Shown piece after piece: positions 1-8,049 of a stretch of 17,138 nt of DNA; the stretch's first letter is position 1; each line of letters begins with the position of its first letter. The translations under genes were made by a program, and so were the position numbers. The notes beneath the pieces are model-generated. The model saw only the letters and a list, made by a program, of their open reading frames with translations, had not been told where the DNA came from and searched no databases. Source of the stretch: CAIUKX01 sp964580965 (GTDB lineage: Bacteria > Bacteroidota > Bacteroidia > Flavobacteriales_D > Crocinitomicaceae); contig CAZOLZ010000046.1 in assembly GCA_964580965.1 (NCBI GenBank), positions 1 through 17,138 of the forward strand. The letters are read 5' to 3'.

Positions 1-54
1 ACATTTGAATTTTATCAATTTAAATCGGTTAAATTTGGTAGATGCGACAGAACC
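1..54. repeat. IS6-like element end, left inverted copy
   Basis: These 54 bases are the exact reverse complement of 4377-4430. The inner edge, 41-54, ends with the outward-facing terminal motif whose complement reads GGTTCTGTCGCAT, which resembles the terminal repeats of IS6-family elements. The element would extend left, outside the window, so I cannot tell whether it is a full insertion sequence or another short derivative like the one at 4377-4527. It stops 32 bases from the stop codon of the STAND ATPase gene. Confidence 0.7.
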
Positions 55-86
55 GAAGCGGGCGCTAGACTGCTTTAAAATGTAAT

Positions 87-3000
87 CTAAGCGTATTTCT
101 CGAGCAGTTCTCTCAATGCCTCTCGTTTTTCATTTTGCCATTTTGTATTTTCTGGATTACTGATGTCTTCAATACTTGTTTTCTTGTCAGCGATCAATTT
201 ATTCAGCTTGCGGACATATAATTTTAAAGCTGGGTCATCTTTATCTTCTTTTTGGATTTCACTGAGACACTCGTAATATTTATAGATGTGACTTCTATTG
301 TATAAGATCGATTCTGAAATAAAATCCATTGCGGCTTTTAAAGCACTTATTTTTTCCTTTGGTTCATGAAAAGGAGCTCGGGAATACCTCAAATAACTTA
401 ATCCTATTCCATATATATCATTGAGTAATTTGTTTAACTCATTTGCACATTCGAAGCAATTTTTAATTTCCTCTTTATGTCCTTCAATGATTAATATATC
501 AAGAAGAGGGCCAGCAGACATTTTGAGTTGGTGTTGATCATTTAGGGAAAGTCTTATGAAATTTTCATGTTCAATAATTTTCTCTAAACCCCTGAGAGAA
601 TCGTTTGAACTTACTTCAACTTGTTTTGAAGTAATGTGTTCGATGTTGTGAAGCAAGCATTCTTTTGCAGCGGTATGGTCTTTATTCATGCCATACAAAT
701 ATATTTGCCCTAAATAGTTTCGAACCGTAAATGCTAACTGAATAGCCTTATCATCCTTACAGTTGTTCAGTTTAGATAATATTTTATGCAGTTCATTAAT
801 AACATCTTCTTCATTGAAAGTTTTGGCAACTAAATTTTCCTGATTTGTCAAGTATTGAAAATGCATTTCTAGTTCTTCAACACTTTTGAGGGTGTTTGGA
901 TCATATTGGATTTGCCATGATAGTTCCTTTTCACCTCTTTTAGAGGATGCAGCAAGGTATAAGCCGTAAACTTTTATTTTCTGTCTGTACTCTAGCTCAT
1001 CTAAATTAATCTTGGCGCGAGTCAAGTTGATATGCTTCAAAACGTCGTTGTCATGTTGAATATCCAATAATAAACCCCAGCCAACTATGAGGTCATCCAA
1101 ATAATTTGTGAAGGGAAAATGCATGGCGTTTTCATTTGAGCTTGAAAGGTTTATAAGATGTTCAAAATGGTGACAAGATCTTTTGTTATCATTTTGCTTC
1201 AGGCCTAACCTGAAAGCAACAGAGTTATATTTAACGGCTTTTTTATAGAGTTGATTTCTGTAGTCGTATGATCTATCCGCAATCCAGTAGATTATGTCAG
1301 GATCAATGTTCTTTTTGTTTTGCTCGGATAGGTTTTCATAAGCCTGAATAATTAGTCGGTAATATTCTTTTACCAGTTGTGTTGGAGTGCCTCCTTTCAA
1401 TCGATCACTATGCTGAACCGCATAATCACGAAGATGTTTTATGATTTTTTTATCCTTAAACTGATAAACATCATCCTTGTCATTCTTATCCTTAATAATT
1501 CCTGATTTCTCCGCCTCTCTTAAAAGTATGAGTGTTTTCAATCGATCAATCTTCCATACATCTGCTAAGATTGAAGCCTCAAAATCTTCACCAATGTATG
1601 CAGCGGCTTCCAGAAGGTTCAAAACTTCGGGGTTAAGGCTTTCAAACAATTCGAAGTATTGATCTTTAATGGCGTTCGGATAGCTGATTTCATCAAAATC
1701 TGATTTTTCTTTTAAAATGACCACTTTATCCGATATTCTCAGATAATGTTTACGAACGCAAGCTCCTAAAAAGTTGTTAATCAGTAGGGGACTATTTAAA
1801 TCATTGTTTTCAATAAAAAGGGTTAGTTCCCTTAAACTTTTTGGGGAAAATTCAAGATTCGCCAAACTGAGCATATTCTCGATGTATACTTCAGAATCAA
1901 ATTTGGGTAATGCAAAAGTGGAGTTTGAGAAGTTTGGAAATAGTTCTTTTCGTTTTTTCAACAAGTCTTCGAAGTCATTGCTTTCTTGATTTATATGAGC
2001 CCCACTTTTTTCAGCATCGGGAGTGTGGATCAGAATTAGTTTAAATTTTAATTGGCCATTCTTCGCAATCTCTTTTGCAATTTCAGCTGAAAAAATCTTC
2101 AATAATTGGAGGGTGTCATCATCGATCCATTGTATATCATCAATTACAAGAAGTATGTGTTTTTTGTTATTGTATTTAGTATAATCCAAGATTCCTTGAA
2201 TTAATAATCGGGACAGAATGAGGGGTGGAATATCAACCGATTTCTTCTCATTTTCACCGGATTTAAGAATGCTTCCTAGAACTTCACCATATTGGTGTAC
2301 TTTGGAAATTGCATTAGCGGTCTTTTCTCTAATGTCAGAATCTTTGTCTTTCGTCAGGTCATCTCCAACGATCTCACCAAAAGCTTGAATGAAGGGTTCA
2401 TATTGGAGAATCTTTTCTTCTTGAAATTCATCACAATCTCCATAGAACAGTTTATAGTCACCATAATTATTGATATCTTTTTCTATCAGTGAAGTGAGGT
2501 GGTCTTTTATTAGAGCTGTTTTACCGCTTCCTGACGGTCCTTCCATATAAAGCACAGAGCTATCCGATTCCAACTTTAGTAAACCATCCACCTTGTGCTT
2601 AAATTTTGTCTCATCTTCGAGAGGTAAATAATAATTCAAGGTCGTAAGTGGATCAGAGAATAACTTATACAATTGCTCATCATTATTGATTGAAACAATA
2701 GTTCTTCTTTTTTCAGATTTAAAGTTCAATTTACTCAAGATCTTACTTGACAATTTGATCGTCCTCTCATAAACCAACAGTAACTCAGGCAATATAAGTG
2801 AAGCCAGGATTATTCCGAAGGAGATATACATATTGTCCCAATGATTCGAGATATCTGTTTCTAGCCAAATACTGTAATAGATGAAAGAGATAGAGCTAAG
2901 TCCAATGATCAGTCGTATTATTGCTTTGTAGAACTTTTTACTCTTACTGTTTGTTTTGAAAAGAGTGATCACAGCTAGGGCAATAGGGAGACTTGAAAGA

Positions 3001-4304
3001 TGACTCGGTAATAGAAATGATAGCACAAACAACATGTCTGGATGCGCGTCAAATCGATAGGTATAGAGGTAGAAATAAAACAGTTGAAGACCAGCAAATG
3101 ATCCAGTAACTATTGCCAGTAGAGCATTGATGTCATGATAAACTTTTATTTTTTTTATGAATTTCGAAAACAACAAAAAGTTTAGGAATAATGGGAATAT
3201 TGGTGCCAACGTAAACGATGAAACTCTCCATAAAATAGCGCTAGGTTCTTTAAAGAATGCGCCTTCAAAAGGAGCAAAATATGCAAATGCGAGTGATACA
3301 GCGAATGCTATAAGAAAGGACCCAAGGAGGCTTGCGGTGTCAATTGCATAATGAGCAAGGAAAGATGAACTTTGAATTGATGCTTTTTTCCAAACCGGTA
3401 TACGATCAAGGACCAAGTGGAGAACCAGAAAAATGAAGAAATTAAATAACAGAATCTCAAGAATTAGAGTGTAAAACTCGGGTCCTGTTTGGGTTCGGTC
3501 CAAGACGAATGATTCCTTCATAGCAATAAATGAGCTTCTTTCACCATCGTTAAGACTGAATGAAGCTTCGTAATAATGAAGTTTCTGGACCTCATCTCTT
3601 TTTTTAATATGAAAAATACCAAGTTGGTCAATGGATAAGTGTTCTAAGATCTTTTGTATACTACCCTGCAATATTTTGCCTTTTGCAAAGTCTTCTAATT
3701 CAGATTTGTTCAAAGTTTCGCTTAGTTCAGACTTAGACAACACGTAAGAACCTGAATTCACAGAAATGCACTGGCTTGCAACTTCATACAGCATGTCATC
3801 TTCTATGCCGACAACCAAGATGTAATACATCCCATCGGAAATAGATTTTGTAGAAGAAGGTAGTTGTGTGTGAAGCAATTCTTCGATAGCTTTTTCAAGA
3901 GCAACTTCTTCAGGTTCATCGATGAATTGTAATTCAGGATTCCGGTTAACGGCATCCATATAAAGTGGGTATCTCCCGTTGAGATTATCAATACTAATTT
4001 CTAGACCGTTTGAAACGGACTTTCTTAGTTCTTCGATTTCCAAAGCTAACTTTAATCTTTTAGTAGAGTCAATGCATTTACTTTCACGCAGGATTGTATT
4101 GGCGGAATCTAGGTAAGACAATGAACGTTTAAACTCTATGTAAGAGTTAGATCGGTGTCTAGAAAACCAAAAATACGTATTGGAATGTTTAAAATACGTT
4201 TGTACTTTTTCAAGATCTTTACAGGTTTGTATTTGATCCAATGACTGAGAAAACCCTAAGAATGATAGAATGAAAATGAATGCGAACGCAATCGAAAACT
4301 TCAT
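87..4304 (-). CDS. Seven-helix membrane receptor-like protein with STAND/AAA ATPase
   Basis: This 1405-residue protein starts with a signal peptide (about 1-20, ending GFSQS). A periplasmic region of about 255 residues follows. Seven hydrophobic helices lie at roughly 279-299, 318-342, 361-380, 392-415, 425-450, 462-480 and 492-511. An N-out start plus seven helices puts the C-terminal two-thirds in the cytosol. That part has a P-loop ATPase with Walker A GPSGSGKT (589-596) and Walker B LLVIDDIQW (718-726), the style of AAA_16/STAND NTPases, followed by about 600 mostly helical residues that may form TPR-like repeats. The layout recalls 7TM-DISM receptors, but with a STAND output in place of a kinase. 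STAND proteins are typically ligand-gated scaffolds in signalling or defence. No nuclease, protease or DNA-binding effector is recognisable. The gene sits alone between inverted IS6-like ends and looks like cargo. The ligand and output are unknown. Confidence 0.8.
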   Translation of the reverse strand: MKFSIAFAFIFILSFLGFSQSLDQIQTCKDLEKVQTYFKHSNTYFWFSRHRSNSYIEFKRSLSYLDSANTILRESKCIDSTKRLKLALEIEELRKSVSNGLEISIDNLNGRYPLYMDAVNRNPELQFIDEPEEVALEKAIEELLHTQLPSSTKSISDGMYYILVVGIEDDMLYEVASQCISVNSGSYVLSKSELSETLNKSELEDFAKGKILQGSIQKILEHLSIDQLGIFHIKKRDEVQKLHYYEASFSLNDGERSSFIAMKESFVLDRTQTGPEFYTLILEILLFNFFIFLVLHLVLDRIPVWKKASIQSSSFLAHYAIDTASLLGSFLIAFAVSLAFAYFAPFEGAFFKEPSAILWRVSSFTLAPIFPLFLNFLLFSKFIKKIKVYHDINALLAIVTGSFAGLQLFYFYLYTYRFDAHPDMLFVLSFLLPSHLSSLPIALAVITLFKTNSKSKKFYKAIIRLIIGLSSISFIYYSIWLETDISNHWDNMYISFGIILASLILPELLLVYERTIKLSSKILSKLNFKSEKRRTIVSINNDEQLYKLFSDPLTTLNYYLPLEDETKFKHKVDGLLKLESDSSVLYMEGPSGSGKTALIKDHLTSLIEKDINNYGDYKLFYGDCDEFQEEKILQYEPFIQAFGEIVGDDLTKDKDSDIREKTANAISKVHQYGEVLGSILKSGENEKKSVDIPPLILSRLLIQGILDYTKYNNKKHILLVIDDIQWIDDDTLQLLKIFSAEIAKEIAKNGQLKFKLILIHTPDAEKSGAHINQESNDFEDLLKKRKELFPNFSNSTFALPKFDSEVYIENMLSLANLEFSPKSLRELTLFIENNDLNSPLLINNFLGACVRKHYLRISDKVVILKEKSDFDEISYPNAIKDQYFELFESLNPEVLNLLEAAAYIGEDFEASILADVWKIDRLKTLILLREAEKSGIIKDKNDKDDVYQFKDKKIIKHLRDYAVQHSDRLKGGTPTQLVKEYYRLIIQAYENLSEQNKKNIDPDIIYWIADRSYDYRNQLYKKAVKYNSVAFRLGLKQNDNKRSCHHFEHLINLSSSNENAMHFPFTNYLDDLIVGWGLLLDIQHDNDVLKHINLTRAKINLDELEYRQKIKVYGLYLAASSKRGEKELSWQIQYDPNTLKSVEELEMHFQYLTNQENLVAKTFNEEDVINELHKILSKLNNCKDDKAIQLAFTVRNYLGQIYLYGMNKDHTAAKECLLHNIEHITSKQVEVSSNDSLRGLEKIIEHENFIRLSLNDQHQLKMSAGPLLDILIIEGHKEEIKNCFECANELNKLLNDIYGIGLSYLRYSRAPFHEPKEKISALKAAMDFISESILYNRSHIYKYYECLSEIQKEDKDDPALKLYVRKLNKLIADKKTSIEDISNPENTKWQNEKREALRELLEKYA

Positions 4305-4376
4305 GATAATAGATATAGTAGTGATTCAAGGTATAATATTAGTCATATTTTTTTGTTATGTAATGTGGTTCTGTCG

Positions 4377-4527
4377 GGTTCTGTCGCATCTACCAAATTT
4401 AACCGATTTAAATTGATAAAATTCAAATGTCATAAAATAAATTCAATTGAAAATCAGCACTTTAGTTTTTTATCTGATTCCATTTTTCTTAAAAAAAAGC
4501 AAAAAAATAGACAGATGCGACAGAACC
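4377..4527. mobile_element. MITE-like 151-bp element with IS6-type terminal repeats
   Basis: The element starts with GGTTCTGTCGCATCT (4377-4391) and ends with its exact complement (4513-4527), giving 15-bp terminal inverted repeats. The first 13 bases match the end of the IS6-family transposase element at 16638-16650. The interior is AT-rich and codes for nothing. Its left 54 bases are repeated in inverted orientation at 1-54. The flanking octamers (TTCTGTCG on the left, AAGCTTTT on the right) do not match, so no clean 8-bp target duplication is visible. A 10-bp direct copy of the terminal motif, GGTTCTGTCG, abuts the left end (4367-4376). It is probably an internally deleted derivative mobilised in trans by an IS6 transposase. 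Confidence 0.65.
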
Positions 4528-4659
4528 AAGCTTTTCCTTTTTAATATAATATCCAAGCACCTGATCTATCAGATCATATATAACCTGTGAGTAATTTTGT
4601 AGCTCTCTAAGATTATTAGACGATTTGTTTAAGATTTCACCTGATATATTTGTTTTCAT
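4489..4659 (-). pseudogene. Truncated small gene, N-terminal 44 codons, cut by the MITE-like element
   Basis: An ATG at 4657-4659 opens a frame starting MKTNISGEILNKSSNNLREL and running to IKKEKL at 4528. At 4527 the frame enters the IS6-like terminal repeat. It then reads GSVASVYFFAFF, encoded by mobile-element bases, and stops at TAA (4489-4491). The first 44 codons look like ordinary coding sequence of this genome: polar, helix-forming, with no rare composition. The last 12 are clearly element-derived. I do not recognise the family. The rest of the gene would be expected on the far side of the inserted unit, left of this window. It could still be expressed as a 56-residue fusion. Confidence 0.55.
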
Positions 4660-4702
4660 ATTGACTTTAACTTGTTTATAGGAGTCATAAAGCTAATGTT
4701 TA

Positions 4703-4740
4703 TTACTGTTATACCCAAGAAACCTTCCGTATAACAGTAA
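4703..4740. repeat. Perfect 12-bp inverted repeat
   Basis: TTACTGTTATAC at 4703-4714 is repeated in perfect inversion at 4729-4740, with a 14-base spacer. It is followed 13 bases later by a second, longer hairpin. There is no U-tract, so it does not look like a terminator. It could be an operator for a dimeric regulator or a structured leader. Confidence 0.6.
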
Positions 4741-4753
4741 CTGTGATCGAGAT

Positions 4754-4825
4754 TGTGACTACGTCAACCAAAAGTGTTTACTAGTTATTATTCATAATAG
4801 TTCACTTTTAGTTGACGTAGTCACA
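4754..4825. repeat. 23-bp near-perfect inverted repeat upstream of FHA gene
   Basis: The arms at 4754-4776 and 4803-4825 pair over 22 of 23 positions; the core TGTGACTACGTCAAC is perfect. The 26-base AT-rich spacer can extend the stem with a bulge. The right arm ends 42 bases before the ATG of the FHA gene at 4868, so the hairpin lies in its promoter or 5' leader. There is no T-run after it. An operator, a leader RNA structure or a REP-like repeat are all possible. Confidence 0.65.
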
Positions 4826-4867
4826 GCTTTATGTAAAATCTTTTGTTCTAAAAACAATAAACACCCA

Positions 4868-5635
4868 ATGAAACAACTCAAGATAGGACGCGGACAGCAT
4901 TGTGACATTATCATCAATGACATCACTGTATCGAGCGAGCATTTAGAAGTATTCAACGATGATGAAGGCAATGTTTTTATAACAGATCTCAACTCTTCTA
5001 ATGGCACTTTTGTAAACGGAATGAGAATTACCGGAAGTGAAAAATTAAATCAAAATGATATCGTCAAAGTTGGAAACTCGGTTTTACCATGGCGTAATTA
5101 TTTGAAGGAAGGATATCAACAAACAGCAATTGTTGACCCCGAAAAGATTAAACCTCCTAAAGCACCGATAAAGGATAAGATTGAGAATCACCCGCAGACA
5201 ATTGTGATCAAAGAGAAATCACATTTTCTTAGGAATTTGTTTTTTGGCCTAATAGCACCTGCGCTTTTATTGGTCTGCATTTTTTTGTTTTTACCAGATG
5301 ATGTAAAAAGAGAAATATACGAAAGCATGGGAATCGAAAACTCAGATTTTGTAAAAGGAAACTCTCTTAAATCTTACGTTCAAGTCGAGAATTTTATTGA
5401 AAACAATACCCTGGGCAGAAAGTTATCTGTAAAAACCATGCTTTTTAATGAACACCGCACTGCCACCATACATTCTGTGACCTTACGGTATAATTTTAGC
5501 GATGGTAGTGAAGATAGAAGAATATCAGTTAACATTCCACCTCAAAACACATTACCGAGAATTACAAATGAAAAATTCAATGGACGGAGAAAAAACACAC
5601 TGAGAAGTGTCGAGGTTGTTTCTGCCTCTGAATAG
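4868..5635 (+). CDS. FHA domain single-pass membrane protein
   Basis: The protein has 255 residues. An N-terminal FHA domain (about 1-76) carries the usual phospho-threonine-binding landmarks: GRG with Arg8, SSEH (Ser22, His25), NGT at 45-47 and NG at 50-51. One helix (about 122-142) anchors it in the inner membrane, N-in. The remaining 110 residues would lie in the periplasm and look like a small beta-rich domain I do not recognise. The first 85 residues closely match the N-terminus of the FHA-M48 protease at 8049-9329, including the shared stretch GNSVLPWRNYLK, so the two are paralogues with different periplasmic heads. The gene converges on the operon, with 50 bases between the stop codons. 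It probably reads the same phospho-signal as the operon proteins. Confidence 0.8.
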   Translation: MKQLKIGRGQHCDIIINDITVSSEHLEVFNDDEGNVFITDLNSSNGTFVNGMRITGSEKLNQNDIVKVGNSVLPWRNYLKEGYQQTAIVDPEKIKPPKAPIKDKIENHPQTIVIKEKSHFLRNLFFGLIAPALLLVCIFLFLPDDVKREIYESMGIENSDFVKGNSLKSYVQVENFIENNTLGRKLSVKTMLFNEHRTATIHSVTLRYNFSDGSEDRRISVNIPPQNTLPRITNEKFNGRRKNTLRSVEVVSASE

Positions 5636-5653
5636 ACTGATAAGACGATGAGG

Positions 5654-5687
5654 GATCTGCTTTTAATGAAATAGTTAGATCGTTTTT
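5654..5687 (+). terminator. Possible weak terminator between convergent genes
   Basis: GATCT (5654-5658) pairs with AGATC (5677-5681). The intervening TTT/AAA could extend the stem imperfectly, and a run of five T follows. It sits 19 bases after the plus-strand stop codon. The stem is short and AT-rich, so this is only a candidate. Confidence 0.25.
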
Positions 5688-8049
5688 ATTTCTCCTTCTT
5701 TCTTGGGATAGAATCTTTTCTTTTCAATGCCCAGAAAATTCCTATGAAGAAAATCGTGGACCAAACGCCTACGGCAATAAAATCAAGCTCTACTGAACCG
5801 ATCATGTCTCCAAAATTAGAAGAGAACGTCGCCTCATGAAACTGTTGGTGTAAAGTTTCAATTCCATCTTGTACTCGATCTTGCATGTCGAATGTCATTG
5901 TTCCATCAGCAGCGTATATTGCTTCAGGCACAGGGGTCATCACAGCTCCTTGTATGGCAGTAAACCCTTCTGTACCCCAGCGAGAAAGTGTAATATAGCT
6001 CAAATACTCTACTACTGGATTAGAGATTTTGGCGACAAAACCTGCTAATAAAATTTGAGGAATCAAAACCATAGGCACGACTGTCATTACTTTTTCAGTA
6101 CTACTCATCAAGGCGGAGAGCACTAAACCTAGAAGTGTTGCAGAAATTGATAGGAAAAACATCCAAACAAAAGCCGCAATGGGATCACTAAATGAAGCTT
6201 CTCCACTTGAATATTTCAGAGAAATTATCGCGACAAACAAAGCTGATTGCACAAGCGATAAAATTGAGAATACTGTGATTTTAGATAAAATATAAGGCGT
6301 TAGACTAATATTAAACATGCGCTCCCGTGTATAGATTGGCAACTCTGAAACGATCTCTCTCGCCGAGTTATTAACGCCAAACCATACCGCCGAAATAGCC
6401 ATTAAAAAAGGGACCGCCAATGATATTTCCTTGAATATTAAACAAATAAGAGCTGCGATTATTGGCGCCTGAAAAATCAGGAAGGCGGCATTGCTGCGAT
6501 CATTCATTTTTATCCTTAAAGCCCTAGCCGTTAACCAATACCACTGGTTAATTGCATTCGAATTGGAGTTCTTTCGTATATCTTGCGTCGCATTTCCAAC
6601 ATTTCCTTTTGTTGGGTTAGCCTTTTTGAATTTATCAATCCATTGTTGCTTATCCTTCCCTGTTATGGCCATATAAGCCCTTACAGAATTCTTCACATTG
6701 AAATAATTTTGATATTTCTCGGCATCACCATGATAAACCATATGCCCCCCTTCAGCCATAAAAATGACCTCATCCATATAGTCCAAATCTTCAGGTTTAT
6801 GGGTAACCATAACGACTGTTGTACCTCGATCGGCAAGTGTTTTTAATATTCCTAAAAACTCTTCTATTGTTTGCGGATCAAGAGGAGATGTTGGTTCGTC
6901 CAGAAAAAGAATCAAGGGGTCCGTAAGCATTTCGACCGCAATGGAAACTCTTTTCCGCTGTCCTCCAGAAATTTTAGAGACCAAATTATCCTTGATGTGA
7001 ATGATATTTAAATCTTTTAAAACCTGCTGAACCTTTGCTGCTATGCGCTCAGGTGAAGGACTCTCTAGTCTCAGCTTAGCGGCGAAATATAAGGATTGGC
7101 TTACCGTTAATTGTCGGTGTACGATATCATCCTGCGGAACATAGCCTATTTGCGTCTTGAGGTATTCATAGTTTGATACTAACTCCTGTTCAAATAGAAA
7201 GACTTTGCCTTTAGAAGGAGGAGCCTCGCCACAAAGCGCTTTTAACAAGGTAGATTTCCCACAACCGGAAGGTCCCATTACCGCCAATAAAGACTTAGAA
7301 GGAATTGAGATAGAAGTTTCGTGAAGGCCAACATAGCCATTCGGATATTGTTTAACAATACCATCCAATCGAATAGCCGTTTCATCTCCTAAATTTCTGG
7401 CTTTACCTCTTAACGATAAGATAAATCGGCCCACTATGATATGATCGTCCTCAGAGATTTTTTTCGATCCTCTCAGCTTCTGCCCGTTGATAAAGGTCCC
7501 ATTGGTACTTCCCAGATCCTTTAATTCATAAGTACCATCAGAAAGACGTTCGATTTGACAATGCTGTCTGCTTATTGATGCAGCATTTAAATGCACATCA
7601 CATTCAGCAGCCCGACCAATAATAATGACATTGGTCTGTTTGAATTTATCTATAATATCGGTTTGTTCAAGGTTATGTATTTGAGCATCAACCGAAACAG
7701 TTACTTTCGCCTTTTCATCTGGATGGACAACTTCGAAGTAGAATTCACCATCCTTGGTTAGTTGCAATTTATCACCTATGCTTAGGGGTAATTTGTCATT
7801 AGGTTGGATTCGATTCCGATTATGAAAACTTCCGTTTGTACTCCCCAAATCAACGTAAAACAATGCTGCATCACTTGTGAAAATCAACTGCCCATGCTGT
7901 CTTGAAATCATACTGGAATTCAATTCGACATCCACTCGTTGCCCAAATTTTCCAATGGTAATTGCAACATGCTCTCCTTGCTGAAAGGCGATCTTTTTTA
8001 AAAGTTTATCCCCCTGATAAAAGTGTATTTTAATTCGAACTGAACTCAT
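5686..8049 (-). CDS. Double-FHA ABC exporter (Rv1747-like, ABCG-type half transporter)
   Basis: The 787 residues read FHA1 (about 25-100), FHA2 (about 140-212), ABC ATPase (about 227-445) and an ABC-2 membrane domain with roughly six helices (523-775). ATPase landmarks are Walker A GPSGCGKST (259-267), Q-loop Gln306, signature SGGQ (361-364), Walker B LILFLDEP (379-386) with Glu385, and His417. FHA2 has the full Arg146/Ser160/His163/NGT183-185 set. In FHA1 the key Arg is Lys34. The domain order matches mycobacterial Rv1747, an exporter phosphorylated by the adjacent kinase PknF, which supports phospho-gated export here. The substrate is unknown; lipids or glycolipids are typical for the group. 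The ATG overlaps the stop of the M48 gene by one base (TAATG), so the two are translationally coupled. It is the last gene of the operon. Confidence 0.9.
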   Translation of the reverse strand: MSSVRIKIHFYQGDKLLKKIAFQQGEHVAITIGKFGQRVDVELNSSMISRQHGQLIFTSDAALFYVDLGSTNGSFHNRNRIQPNDKLPLSIGDKLQLTKDGEFYFEVVHPDEKAKVTVSVDAQIHNLEQTDIIDKFKQTNVIIIGRAAECDVHLNAASISRQHCQIERLSDGTYELKDLGSTNGTFINGQKLRGSKKISEDDHIIVGRFILSLRGKARNLGDETAIRLDGIVKQYPNGYVGLHETSISIPSKSLLAVMGPSGCGKSTLLKALCGEAPPSKGKVFLFEQELVSNYEYLKTQIGYVPQDDIVHRQLTVSQSLYFAAKLRLESPSPERIAAKVQQVLKDLNIIHIKDNLVSKISGGQRKRVSIAVEMLTDPLILFLDEPTSPLDPQTIEEFLGILKTLADRGTTVVMVTHKPEDLDYMDEVIFMAEGGHMVYHGDAEKYQNYFNVKNSVRAYMAITGKDKQQWIDKFKKANPTKGNVGNATQDIRKNSNSNAINQWYWLTARALRIKMNDRSNAAFLIFQAPIIAALICLIFKEISLAVPFLMAISAVWFGVNNSAREIVSELPIYTRERMFNISLTPYILSKITVFSILSLVQSALFVAIISLKYSSGEASFSDPIAAFVWMFFLSISATLLGLVLSALMSSTEKVMTVVPMVLIPQILLAGFVAKISNPVVEYLSYITLSRWGTEGFTAIQGAVMTPVPEAIYAADGTMTFDMQDRVQDGIETLHQQFHEATFSSNFGDMIGSVELDFIAVGVWSTIFFIGIFWALKRKDSIPRKKEK

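Larger units (their letters stand above)
4660..4867. promoter_or_regulatory. Divergent intergenic region with two inverted repeats
   Basis: This 208-bp stretch separates the truncated minus-strand gene from the plus-strand FHA gene, so it should contain both promoters. I see no exact match to the Bacteroidota -7 motif TAnnTTTG inside it. Its main structure is two neighbouring inverted repeats, listed separately, which fill about half of the region. Confidence 0.4.

Noticed and set aside
4369..4535. 8-bp target-site duplication around the MITE-like element
   Set aside because: The flanking octamers TTCTGTCG and AAGCTTTT do not match.
4353..4544. Plus-strand 63-codon open frame
   Set aside because: It runs across the MITE-like element and its AT-rich interior; there is no coding character and it overlaps the terminal repeats.
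4645..4652. TATATTTG as a Bacteroidota -7 promoter element (plus strand)
   Set aside because: It matches TAnnTTTG, but lies within the coding part of the truncated minus-strand gene and over 200 bases from the FHA start.
6583..6846. Plus-strand open frame inside the ABC gene
   Set aside because: Antisense to conserved ATPase sequence, so a shadow frame.
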